DNA of 64,000 nucleotides from Mrakia gelida (Eukaryota > Basidiomycota > Tremellomycetes > Cystofilobasidiales > Mrakiaceae). This document shows positions 45,367-56,000 of this stretch, piece after piece (the stretch's first letter is position 1; every line of letters starts with the position of its first letter). The DNA is taken from the NCBI GenBank assembly GCA_024345305.1, contig BRON01000006.1, positions 1,302,001 through 1,366,000 on the forward strand, in the 5' to 3' direction. A model generated the notes under the pieces. The model had not been told where the DNA came from and searched no databases. It saw nothing but the letters and a program-made list of their open reading frames with translations. Both the position numbers and the translations under genes were made by a program.

Positions 45367-48099
45367 ATGGCCAGTGAGTCTCCCGCTCTCCCTCCCTCCC
45401 TCGCTCGTCCCCGCCCTTCTCCGTCCACTCGTTCGAGCTCACCTCTCGTTCCCTTCCCTCTCCCTATTCTCTTCATCCAGCTCATCCTTCCCGACCTTCT
45501 TACCCTCAGCAGCAGCAATACCCTTCCTCAGGTCTCCCCACTCCTCCTATGTCCCCTCCCCTCGCTCCTCTCCACCTTCATCAGTCCAGCGCAGACGAGT
45601 TCCTGACAGGGGTCGTGAACGAGGTACGCTCTCAATCAGCATCGCTTCTCAAGATAGGCTTTTCGGAGGAACGAGAGTGTCGGAGGGACAGCTCTGGGAA
45701 TAAACATCCCGAGATCTAGTGGGAAAGCCTATGAGAGAGAGGGTCGAAAAATCCTGCCTCTCGTCAGCAAGCTCGCTCGCTCGTTCACGAGGTCTCTCCC
45801 CTTCTCTTCTCGCGTCCCTCTTCTCTTCTCTTCCTCCCGCCCATCCATCCACCTTCTGTTCCTCTCCTGCCTGTTTCACGCCACTAACATCGCCACTTTC
45901 TCTTTCACTCCTTCCTCTCCAGAACAACCTCCAAGCCTTCTACCCTCCTCCCACCATCGAAGCTCTCGCGAAACAACTCGCTCTGCCCAACGCGCTTCGA
46001 AAGGTCGACGATCTGGCTAGGGATTGGAATCTGGTTCCTTCGATGGCGTTGGATCTGATCAAGTTGATGCTTTATGATGGTGAGTTTTGGAGAGAACGGT
46101 GAGAGGGAAGAGGAAGAGAGAGAAGGGAGAGGATGGGGAGGTTGGGCGACGTGATGGGTATTCGAGGACGCCGAGCGTTTCCCGCCCTGGAGAACAAGTG
46201 TGTGCGATTCGCTCGTTGACATGACCTTAGCTGACGCCACTCTTTCTTCGCTCGCCTCGTTGGTCGCGGCGCAACAGTGGTCGTTCTCCTCGACGACTCG
46301 TCTCGGTTCGTTCATCTCCTCCCACTCTCCTGCTCCCGTCCCGTCCCTCCCTCCGTGTCCATCTCTCCTTTTCCACTTCGTCTTCGTCACTTCCCCAACT
46401 CATCACTGTGCTTTTCGTCTCCCTCCCCTTCTACTCGCTCGACCCAGCCTCGCAAACGATCAAGAATCCCTCGACGACCTCTCCCTCATCCTCACCAAGA
46501 TCGCAACCGCTGCCTCCCTCGGGCCTTCTTCCTCGGGAATGGCCATCAGATTCGTAAGCTCAGACCTGCAGGCAAACGCTGGTAAGTAGAATTTCACTTC
46601 TGAGACCCAGCGGCCCCGCTCGTCGCGTCGTTTTTTTTATCGACGCGCCGCTTTCGTCTCACGCGCTGACTCTGCTCCCCTTCCCGCCTTTCACCTGGAT
46701 CCCAGTCAGCACACCAGCTCAAGCACTCCAACTCCTCAAAGGAGCGTCCAAGAAGTTCTCAGGATCCAACCCTGTTCGCTGAACCTGCTCTCCCTCTCTT
46801 CGCTCTCACGTCGAGGCTTACCGCGTCCTTTCCCCTACCTCGTTCAGCTCGCCACCTCCCTCCAGAAGAAGATCCTCCGACCTCTCGTCCTCGAACCAGC
46901 CACTTCATCCCCGACTCACCTCGAGAAACCAGTGCTCGTGATCGTTCTCGTTCGTTCAGACTTCACTCTTCTTTCCCTCTCCACCCTTCTCGTCACCCGA
47001 CTGAACCCATGTCGTTTCTTTCTAACACCTCCTCCTCCTACAGGTCGCTTCCCCACCCTCGGCAGAACCTATCAACATCGTTCGTCCTCCTCTTGCTCCC
47101 CTCATTCTCCTATCTTCCCGTTCGCGAAACTGACCTCCCGCTCCTCGCTTTCTTACTGTACTGTAACCTCACTCACAGCTCCCCCTCCTCCTCTCCCAAA
47201 CCTCCAACATCCTCGAACGCAAGACCCGCTTCGGTGCTGGAGCGGTCAGTCTACAGTTCGGAGTCGTCGGAAACGATGTGAAGGTGCGTTTTCTCTTCGT
47301 TTGTTCGTTCGTTCGCGAGCTTCGGAGATCGAAGAACGAGAACGAGAACGAGAACGGAAGACTGACTTTCGGCTCCTTTGGAATTCGTGTGGCCAGGCCG
47401 AAGCAGCTCTCAAAACCATCAGCGAAGGAAGAGGAACAGGAGCTGCTGGTGGGCATGCGGGGAGGGTTGGAGTAGTTCGTTTCGTTTCCTCCTTTCTTCG
47501 TCTCTCCCTCCATCTCGTCGTTGACGCTCCCATTTGTCTTCGTCCCACACAGGATGTGACCTGGAGCGTACGTCACCCCTTCTCTCCTTTGGCCTATCTC
47601 GACCGACTCACGTCGGTGACGACCTCGAGGCTGACCTTGAACGCGTCCTCCACTCCCCATTCCTTCGTCGTCGTTCGTTGATGGATTGCAGTACGACCGA
47701 GAAGCTCAGGACTACAAGAATAAGACTGGTGGGATGGAGTACGTTCCACTTCCACTTTGCCCTTCACTCTTCTTGGTCGAGCTGAAACTGACGCGTCGTT
47801 TCATTTCGTCGAACGACCGCAGGTTGACTCCCGAGCTTTGGTTGTTGAAGGTTCGTTCTTTCCTACTTCTCCTTTCCCTTCTCGCTCTCTTCGACTTCGT
47901 CCCTGACACTTGCTCTCCTTTGAACCCGGTCGCATCAGCTCCTCATGTACGTTCCCCATCTCTTGTTCCATCTTCGTTGATTCGAGCTCTCGTTCGCGAC
48001 GCGTCGAGAAGCCTCGACAGGGGACTGACGCTCTTTCCCTTTCCTTTCGATCGGCGGGAAAACAGGGCTGCGATCGATAAGTCGTACAGAGAGGACTGA
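45367..48099 (+). CDS. VWA-domain protein with many micro-exons
   Basis: A von Willebrand factor A-like protein of the uncharacterised fungal type. The model has about 13 exons, including a 7-nt first exon (45367-45373), a 28-nt exon (46278-46305), a 15-nt exon (47553-47567) and an 8-nt exon (47939-47946). The spliced start is MASLPTPPMSPPLAPLHLHQ. Landmarks: NALRKVDDLARDWNLVPSMA, LMLYD|VVVLLDDSSRLANDQES, LDDLSLILTKIATAASL, KPVLVIVL, GAGAVSLQFGVVGND, and the end ELWLLKLLMAAIDKSYRED. The start of the VWA fold (VVVLLDDSS) and the terminal WLLKLLMAAID match known fungal members. The MIDAS motif reads DDSSR rather than DxSxS, and the later TDG-type motif is replaced, so metal binding may be lost. 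Exon choice here is less certain than elsewhere. Confidence 0.7.
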
Positions 48100-48349
48100 G
48101 CTGGGTTGGTGGCTTGTTGAAGAAGAGGGAGGGCAGGGGAGGGTTTCGCGCCCTGGTTCGTTTTTCGGGATTCGATGGTGCTTTCGTGCTTCGTTCTATG
48201 TATATCCTCGTCTTCTCGCCTTTAGGGTTTACTTCTTGTCCTCCTCCACTCTCTCTCATAATGGTTTCCTCTTCGTTCTCAACCGGGACAAGCAACGAAA
48301 GCCTTCATCGTCCGTTCGTTCGACGCGTCCAAACCTCAACTCAACTCAA
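48100..48349. other. convergent 3' region
   Basis: 250 bp between the stop codons of the VWA gene (+) and the F-box-like gene (-). One GACGCGTC near 48322. No gene. Confidence 0.5.
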
Positions 48350-49512
48350 CTACTCTAACTCCCCTCTCTCCACCCCCTCCTTCCCCTTCTCCCCATCAAC
48401 AACCTCACACCTCAGCACCTTCTTCACCCTCTCCAAATCCACCTCCGGCCCTCCTCCCACCAGAACCAATTCCACCAGCCTCCTCTGGAAAACCCTCTTC
48501 CTTGCCTTCGACTCAACCATCACCTTCACTTTCGCACCCCCTCCCCTTCCTCCTGCCACCCAAACCTCACACGCATCAAGCACCAAATCCCTAATGATTC
48601 CTTCCTCCCAAGACCTCCAACTTCCCGCTAGATCCACGACGAGCTCGAACCCTTTTGGCAGGACGTTGGTTGAGGGGATTGAGGGGGAAGGGGAAGGGGA
48701 AACGAGGACCTTAGTCCATAAGATCTGAGCGTCCGTGATGGTTGCTTTTTGGAGGGTTGACCAGGGGAAGAGGGAGATGTCTAGGTAGGGGAGATGGGGG
48801 ATTGGAGGGGGAGGAGCGAGGGGTCGGACTGAGGATGAGGGTGAAGGGATAGGTTGGGCGTCATGTCTCCCCTTGAAGTGAAAGCATCTTGGTGCCACGA
48901 GAGTGAGGAGACGATTTGGGGGTGGGGGTGGGAAGGCGTCTATCTGGGCTTCTGTAAAGGGGGGTTGAGGGGGGAGGGAGAAGAGGAGGGTTTGGAGTGG
49001 GAGGGGGAGGGAGGGGTGGGAGGAGGAGGAAGGTGAAGGGGGGAGGCGACGACGAGAGAGAGGGGAGAGGCCGTCGAGGTAGGTGAGGGCTTTGAAGGAT
49101 AGGTGGTGGGTTTGGGAGAGGGAGAGGAAGGGCGTGAGACGGGAGGGGGACGGAGAGGAGATCTTGAGAGAGAGGAGGAGGGAGGGAGGGAGGTCAGCTT
49201 CGAGCTCGCTTCTTCCCTTCCTTTCCTCTTGGGTGCCTCTCGCTCACTGACCTTGAGAGCATCGAATCCAGATACTACACCATCAGCCCCCTCCCCCTCG
49301 TCGTTCTCAGGCGAGCCAAAGAAGAGGCGAAGTTGTCCTGCTCCCTCGAGGTGGACGGATCGATAGAGGAAGGAGGAGGCGAGCTCGAGGAGGGTGAAGT
49401 TGGTTCGAGTGAGGCAAGCGAGCGTGGAGGGAGAACAGAAGGAGGAGATGCACAGCAGCAGTTCGGGAGGGAGGTAGAAGTCCGAAGGGTCGTCTGAGGG
49501 GTGGGGAGACAT
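48350..49512 (-). CDS. F-box-like protein
   Basis: Two exons separated by one short intron near 49180-49250. The start is MSPHPSDDPSDFYLPPELLL at 49512. The first 60 residues look like an F-box: LPPELLLCISSFCSPSTLAC, then LTRTNFTLLELASSFLYRSV. F-box proteins join substrates to SCF ubiquitin ligases through Skp1. The second exon is Ser/Pro/Leu-rich, then ordered near the C terminus (ISLFPWSTLQKATI, KGFELVVDLAGSWRSWEEGI), with several regular Leu/Val patterns that may be degenerate leucine-rich repeats, the common partner of F-boxes in fungi. It ends ERGELE at 48350. An upstream in-frame ATG at 49599 would add 29 residues but lies before the typical F-box start. Confidence 0.65.
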
Positions 49513-49991
49513 GGTTTGGGTGGGAAGGTGGGGTGGGAGGTGGTGGAAAGGAGGAGAGCGAAAGAGGAGAGACGTCGAGCTGACCGCCGACTTCGACACC
49601 GATTCCTCGACGTTTTTTGGGGTTTAGGCTAAGTAACTCACTCACTCGCTCACATTGTCACGATTAAGTTCTCACAGGTGAGCGAATCCAGGTCAATGAA
49701 CAAGGGGCACCGAGGGGATTGGGTTGCAGGAGGACGTGCGTCGAGCTCACTTCGCTCGCTCCGTCGCGCCCTCTCACCGCCCGCATTGATTGCTTCCTCG
49801 CGCAGGTCTTCCTGGTACGTACCCCTCTTCTCCTAGGGGCCATCTAATTCTCGCGGCTTGATCAAGTCCCGGGAAGCTGAACCCTACTCAGCCTCTCGAG
49901 TCCTGAGTCGACGTCGCTCCCTCTCCGGCTCCGTGCGACGAACGCGCTGTTGGAGGTCGACTGGATTCAATCCCCGATCTCCCACCACAGC

Positions 49992-49999
49992 TATAAAGG
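49992..49999 (+). promoter_or_regulatory. TATA-like box
   Basis: TATAAAGG, about 250 bp upstream of the RDS1 ATG. It is one of very few TATA consensus matches beside a start codon in this window. Confidence 0.4.
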
Positions 50000-50124
50000 C
50001 CCTGACGGCGTCGCCGGCGACAATTTTGCTTCCAGCGCCCCTCGGGAGGCTCGGGTTTTGCTCTGCTCTGAGCTCAGCTCATGTCTCCTTCACTCCTCTC
50101 CCTCACCGCCTCTCCTTCGTCCTC

Positions 50125-50132
50125 TTATAAGG
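50125..50132 (+). promoter_or_regulatory. TATA-like box
   Basis: TTATAAGG, about 117 bp upstream of the RDS1 ATG, a better distance than the box at 49992. Confidence 0.45.
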
Positions 50133-50248
50133 ACGCTCTCGTTCTTCGCTCTCTCCCCCAAACCATCATCCACTCTCACATCAAATTCACCTCATCCTCT
50201 CGACCCCTACCCTTTTCTCTCGCTCGCACTCCCATCAAACCCTCAAGC

Positions 50249-51850
50249 ATGAAGTCCTCCGTCGTCGCATCAGCTCTTCTTCTCTCCACGACCTGCCTCC
50301 TCTCCCTCGCTGCTCCTCTTGCTCCAAGAGCCCCCGATTCAGCAGCCGTCGACCTTACCATCACCCAGTTCGCCGGACTTCTGGAACGTGAGTCGTCTTG
50401 TGAATTGAGCTGTGGAAGTTGAGGACGCGGGTTAGACGAGCTGACTGAGCTCCCTCTTCGTCCTTCTTTCCACCCTTCTCTCAGACCTCGAACAAGAGTT
50501 CTACATCCAGAGCCTCGCCAAGTTCCATCCCGACGATTTCGTGAAGGCTGGCTTCATCGACGGTGCTGTCCCCGACGAGGAGGTTCGTTTGTGCTTCACT
50601 TCCTCGGGCTCGAAGACGACGAGCTGACTTCCTCCTTTCTCTTCTCCGATCAGCTCGACGTTATCCTCAAAGACGAGTCTACCCACGTTACGACTCTGGA
50701 CGCCGTCATCAAGTCGATGAAGGCTGAACCTCTCGGTGCTCAGTGCAAGTTCGACTTCACCGCCGCGTTGACCGACGTCGACTCCATGATCAAAACTGCT
50801 CGAGTCTTGGAGCTTGTCGGAGTCGGTGCTTACGAGGGTGGCGCTCTGCTCATTACGAGCAAGGACGTTCTCACGGCGGCAGGTACGATTCTGGGCATCG
50901 AGGCGAGAGTGAGTTCGGACGCGTCTTTCGTTTCGCTTTCCTTGTGTTCCGTCGCTGACACCTCTGTTTCCGTTTCGTTTCCTTCTTTAGCACGCCTCCA
51001 TTCTCAACACAGTGAGTACATCTCGTCACCTTCCCCTCCTCTTCCCCACCTGCGAACTCAATCGACTACGGGTCGACGTCCTTCAGTCCTCGATCGACGC
51101 GTCTCTGTCCTCGTCCGTCTGACTTCTCATTTCTTCTTCAGTTCGATCGAGGTGACTTTTCTCCCGCTCTTTTCGAGGTGGCTCTCACTCCTGAGAGCGT
51201 TCTCTCTCTCGCTGCTCCTTTCGTCGCCGGAGGATGTGACGTTTCGAAGCTCGGGATCGTTCGTGAGTTCACGCGCGTTTTCGCTCGAATCTGCCCTATC
51301 CTCCTGACCGTCTGACAACGGTTTGCTCGTACTACAGCTCAACCAACCTTGACCTTCAACTTCACCGCCAAGGACGGTCAGCACGAGCTCGGAGTCGGTT
51401 CTTTCTTGACCTTCGCGTCCGGAGACAAGGTCGTTCTTCAGGAAGGTTTCTGCCAGATCATCACCGGCGAAATCGACAAGGTGAGTGCCCTTCGGATCAC
51501 ACATCTTTTCGAGAGCTCGACTGATCCCTTCTTTCTCCCTCAGGCCATCGTTCTCCCCATCAAGGAGTGCATCATCCCCGAACAAGTCTCCGGTCCCTTC
51601 TTCGTCTACAGTTCGTTCCTCTCGTTTCCCCTCTTCTCGACCTCGACTCCAACCTGACGCTTCTTGCTCCCTTCTCGTTCACCTCTGAACAGTCACCAAG
51701 ACCAACGCTCCTATCCCCGTCTCTGCAGCTCAACAGCTCCTCATCCCAGCCGATCAACGAGACATCATCGCTGGACCCGCCGTCGGATTCGTGGATCCCG
51801 AGCACGTTCAAGATCTCGTCGCTGCTATCAGGAACGAGCACGAGTACTAA
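50249..51850 (+). CDS. RDS1: secreted ferritin-like protein, Rds1 type
   Basis: A ferritin-like-domain protein related to fission yeast stress-response Rds1 and similar fungal secreted proteins. The N terminus MKSSVVASALLLSTTCLLSL AAPLAPR is a clear signal peptide. The mature part contains LEQEFYIQSLAKFHPDDFVK, LKDESTHVTTLDAVIKSMKA, ALTDVDSMIKTARVLELVGV and GAYEGGALLITSKDVLTAAG, with the Glu and His residues (E..FY, DE.TH) expected for a ferritin-like four-helix bundle. A tiny exon (HASILNT) and then a beta-rich C-terminal part (TLTFNFTAKDGQHELGVGSF) follow, ending RNEHEY at 51850. About nine exons; two introns hold GACGCGTC (50918, 51096). Several donors are GTTCGT. The TATA-containing promoter suggests strong or stress-induced expression. 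The biochemical role of the family is not settled. Confidence 0.85.
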
Positions 51851-52105
51851 GGTGGGTTTTGAGGTGGATTGGAGAGCGGGTGAGACGTGAAGGGATGGAC
51901 GACGCGTGCGAGAGGACGTGTTCTCGGTTAGATTATCTGCTTCGTGGGCGCTCATGGACCTTTATTCGGCTATCGCTTGTTGTGTATCAGCTCTTGGCTT
52001 GTTGTCTCTACCATCTCGGTTCCCAGTGTGATGGATGTACTCTCTCTCTCTCTCGACGAAGCAAGAAAGGAAAGGAAACGAAAGCTCATCATTCACTCGC
52101 ACCCC
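51851..52105. other. convergent 3' region
   Basis: 255 bp between the stop codons of RDS1 (+) and the PEBP gene (-). It holds a GACGCGTG near 51902 and a TC repeat near 52040. No gene. Confidence 0.5.
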
Positions 52106-52920
52106 TCACGCCTTCTCCGCCTCAACAACGAACCAGTTCACTCCAACGATCTTGCCTCCTCCCAGATGCTCCTTCGCGAACTTGGAGATATTGAAATGCC
52201 TCCTTCCTTCCGGAGCGCCGCTTCGAAGAGGATGGTCGGCGGCGAACGAGACCTTCTCGGTGGGCTGCTCGAGGAGGAAGAACACTGAGCGTTTGGAGTG
52301 AGAGAACAGAGAGATCAGCTCTGGACACCGACAGCGAGAGCTCGATAAGACGTTTGGGCTCACCATATCTGTGAGGACCCGAGTTGGGTCCAGGTCCAGG
52401 AGCTCTCCAAGGCATCAAGTCCTCCTGAGGGATGGAAACGAGAGATGGATTCTCGACGTCGACTCCGGAGGAACCGAGAGCGTCGAGGGCTGAGGCTGGG
52501 AGCGGGACGAGGTTGGGTTTGATGAGGTGGAGGAAGGATCGCGATGTTGGAGTGGCTGCTGAAGGTGCGTCTGATGAGAGGAAGAGAGGGAAGGAAGGGA
52601 AGTGTTGAGCTCGGTTACTCGGTTCATCGCTCAGCCCCGTCTCCCCTTCTTGTCCGACGAGAACACTCACCTGGATCGGCAAGCACAAGGGTGTATCCCT
52701 TTCCTTCCTCTCCTACGAAGTTGACGGTGGTTGGGAACCGTGAAACGACCGGGATGGGGAGAGTGTTCCCATACGAGACGAGCTCAGATCCCTGGAAGGC
52801 GATTTGGAGGGATATGGGAAAGTCCTTCTTCGGGATGTCGAGGGAGGAGGGGAAGATCCCTTCGAGGAGGCCGGGAGAGGATTGAAGAGAGGAGAGGGAG
52901 GAGGGGGTGAAGAGAGGCAT
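52106..52920 (-). CDS. phosphatidylethanolamine-binding protein (PEBP)
   Basis: PEBP-family protein, similar to yeast Tfs1 (carboxypeptidase Y inhibitor) and animal RKIP. There are three exons; the start is MPLFTPSSLSSLQSSPGLLE at 52920 and the stop is at 52106. The two ligand-site motifs are present: VLADPDAPSAA (DPDxP) assembled across the first intron, and GPGPNSGPHRY (GxHR) at the end of exon 2, continued by VFFLLEQP. The protein ends GVNWFVVEAEKA, as in the family. An insertion between the two motifs (VPLPASALDALGSSGVDVEN) is longer than in RKIP and typical of fungal members. No signal peptide is evident. The target could be a protease or a kinase; the sequence does not say. Confidence 0.88.
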
Positions 52921-53067
52921 GTTTGAGGCTGGGTCGATGTTGGAGGGAGAAGGAAGGAGGGGTCGAGGAAAGGAGGATGAAGGCGACGGAGGAGATTGGT
53001 CCGCTTCGCCGGTCGGGAAGACGAACCGGAAGAAAAAATGCTGATAAAAAGCAATATGCCTACTTCT
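52921..53067. promoter_or_regulatory. short gap PEBP promoter / URB1 3' end
   Basis: Only 147 bp separate the PEBP start from the URB1 stop on the same strand, so the PEBP promoter probably overlaps the URB1 3' UTR. Confidence 0.5.
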
Positions 53068-56000
53068 CTAAGCTACTACCTTCCTTCCCACCCACTCGCT
53101 TCGCACCCAAGATCCAACATCACCTCCAGTGATCATCGCCCTAGCACTCAACCTCTCCATCAACTCCCTTTCGACGCCGTCCTCTCCAGCTCCCGCCTCT
53201 AAAGCAGCTCTCCAAAGGTTCTCGACCGTTCCAGACCAGGCGGATCCAGACGAGTTGGTCGAGGGGACGAAGAGGTTCTCCGAGATCCAGAGCGATTGTC
53301 GGGGAGATGGCGAAGACGAGGGAAGGATGGCGAGCGTTGATTCGACGGCGAAGAGACGCGTCGCGAGGTGGTCGACGACCGAGGAGAGGGTAGGAGTGAC
53401 GGTAGCGAGAGTGGACGGGAAGAGGGAGAGTCGAAGGAGGATGGTAGAAGCGAGGTGGAGGGTTCGAATGTGATCTGGAAGAAAAAGAATGGGGAAAAGG
53501 TCAGCTTTGAGCACTCGACGAAACGAACAAGATTTGCGCTGCTAGGCTCACCTGATCCCTTGACTGCTCGTCCAACTAAAGCCAGCACCTCTCCCCTCCA
53601 CGAAGCCTTCCCAACCTTCCCATCTCCCTTCTCCTCAGCCTTCTTAGCATCCTCAGCTCCAAGGTTCACCACCACGTTCTCGACCAACCTCAACCAAACC
53701 TCCTCCATCTCCATCTCCAACTCAGCCTTCTCCTCTCCTCCCTTCACCACCACGACGATCTCCTTCTCATCCCTGAGCAGACCCATCTGGATTCCAATCC
53801 AGGAGAGGAACCCTTCCCGTCGAACGAGAGCGACGCAGGCCGTAGGGTTCTGGGTCATGTTGACGAAGACCTCGAGGATGAGTCGTCGGATGGGGAGATC
53901 GGGGGTGGATTGGAAGAGGGAGGCGAGGAGGGAGAAGGTGTGTCTTCGTTGAAGGATTCGCCAGTCCTGTCAAAACGAAGCAGAAGCGAAAGTGAGCAAA
54001 AAAACGCGTCGCGAGAGCAGGAGCAGGAACGAAACGAACCTCAGCCGACCTCATTCCGTCACGAAGGAACTTCACGATCCACGACCTCTCCTGCTTCCAT
54101 CCGTCGTCGCTTGAGTAGAGCATCCCGTAGAGAAGAGGGACATCTCCAGCGTCGACCTCGGGTCTCTGGAGGAGGAATCGACTGGCCGCAGGGTAAACAA
54201 ACGACGAAGGGTTTCCGATGGATCGAAGGGTTTGGGCGAAGAAGAGGGTGATGACGGTGGGTGATCGATGAGGGATGTTCGAGTCCTCGGAGGGAGTAGG
54301 GCAAGAGTGTCGAAGGAGGTTGAGGGTGTAGAGGAGTTGGGTTTGCTCTTGGAACATCGTTTCCTGAAAGAATCGTGTCGGAGACGAAGAGAGAAGTCAG
54401 CGCCGAGTTCGCAGAATTTATGTCAAGACGAGTGTAGAAGAGCTCACCTGAATGTACGAGTGGGTCTTCGCGATCAAGAAAGACGCCATCGACCTCATGT
54501 CCTCCTTCCTCGACGACAAAGCACAAACGACAAGTCCGAGGACGTTGCTTCGAACCACCTCGACCCAATCCAACCCCGACAACTCGTTCCCCAGTCCGAG
54601 CTCTCCGTCCATGAGGACAGCCGCGTAAGCCGCGAAGAGGTAGACAGGATCGTAGAGGGTCTGTTGATCGATATCTCCAGTGTCCAAGTCGAGATCCTGA
54701 GGGTTGAAAGACCGTCGCGTCGGGAAGGAGGTGCACGTCCTGAGGACCTTGGCCGGATCGAGAGCGACGATGATGTCCAACGGACGACGACTCGAGCTCA
54801 TCGAGGGGAGACCATCGGGGGACCAGGAAGTGAGGAGGGAAGCGACCGAGATCCTACGATGTCGCTCGAAGAGGTGGAAGATGGAGAGGATGGTTCGATC
54901 GGTGTGGTCGGGTGTTCCTCGGTAGAGCGCCATGAGAGGTTCGATGTGAGCCGGCTGACAACACGTCGCTGGGGACATGTCGAAGAGAGCTCGAATGGTG
55001 GTGACGATGCGAGCTCGGAGGGTTCGAGGAGTGGAGGAGAGGGGGATGGCGGAGAAGGATCGGTTGGAGAGGAGGAGTTGGAGGTTGCGGACGACGATGG
55101 CGGGCTGAACGAGAGAAGAGAGTTAGTTGGAATATAGGAGAGATCAAATCAGAGGAGAGAGTCGAACGAACCTTCATCGAGGTTCGAGGAGCAAGGCTAA
55201 TGACGAGATCCAGCGCGTACTCGGACCTGAGTCGATCCTGAAGGATGGCGGTGAAGATGGGCTCGATGAGGTGAGTCTTGAGCGTTGATCCTTCGGCTTG
55301 AAGCTCGACGAGGTTGTCTGTGAGATGACGAAGGTGGGGTTAGGACAGAATGGATAGGACTAGAACGAAGACGTCGAAACTCACTAAGAGATCCAAAGAA
55401 CGAGACGACGGCGACGCTGTCCTCGTCGTTTCCCGAGACCTGTCGAACGAGCCACTCCATGCTGGCGTCGAGGTAAGCGACGACGGGCTTGGAGATGAGA
55501 GGAAGTCCGAGCTTGGCCAATCGAAGGAAGAGATCGCAGACCGACGAGGTGAAGGCGGCGGTGGTCGAAACGACTCCTGCGAGACTCGACTCGATGAGGG
55601 CTGCCGATTCGTCGCTGTTGAAGTGAGCGAGCGAGGCGAGGGACTGTCCAACGAGATCCCGGGTCCTGATCGATGCGACGGTGGGTTCCGAGGAAGCCGA
55701 AAGGACGAGGAAGGTGGCGAGGAGACGAGGGAACGCGATCTCGCAAGCCTTCCATCCCTCCGTACTCGATGGGTCCGGTTTCGAGGAGTTGACGTCGAGG
55801 AAGGCGGCGAGGGGAGAAGCCAGGGCGTGGATGGAGGAGGAAGGGACGCTCTCGAGGTTGCTGGCGAGCCATCGACCGAAGACCTCTCGAGCCGACTCGG
55901 ATTGGTAGAGGAGAGGCGCGAGGAGGGCTGCCTTCTCGTCGTTGAGTCCTCCAGCAAAAAGATCGAAGTCGATGCTGATGTCTGGGGATGAAGACGAGGC

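Larger units (their letters stand above)
49513..50248. promoter_or_regulatory. divergent promoter, F-box-like / RDS1
   Basis: 736 bp between divergent starts. Two TATA-like boxes face the RDS1 gene, TATAAAGG at 49992-49999 and TTATAAGG at 50125-50132, the second about 117 bp before the ATG. After it the + strand is strongly C/T-rich. These are typical of strongly or inducibly expressed fungal genes. Confidence 0.55.

Noticed and set aside
49860..50000. tRNA-like segment (ggattcaatccc ... accac)
   Set aside because: The T-arm stem does not pair around TTCAATC and no matching A-box or acceptor stem is found.
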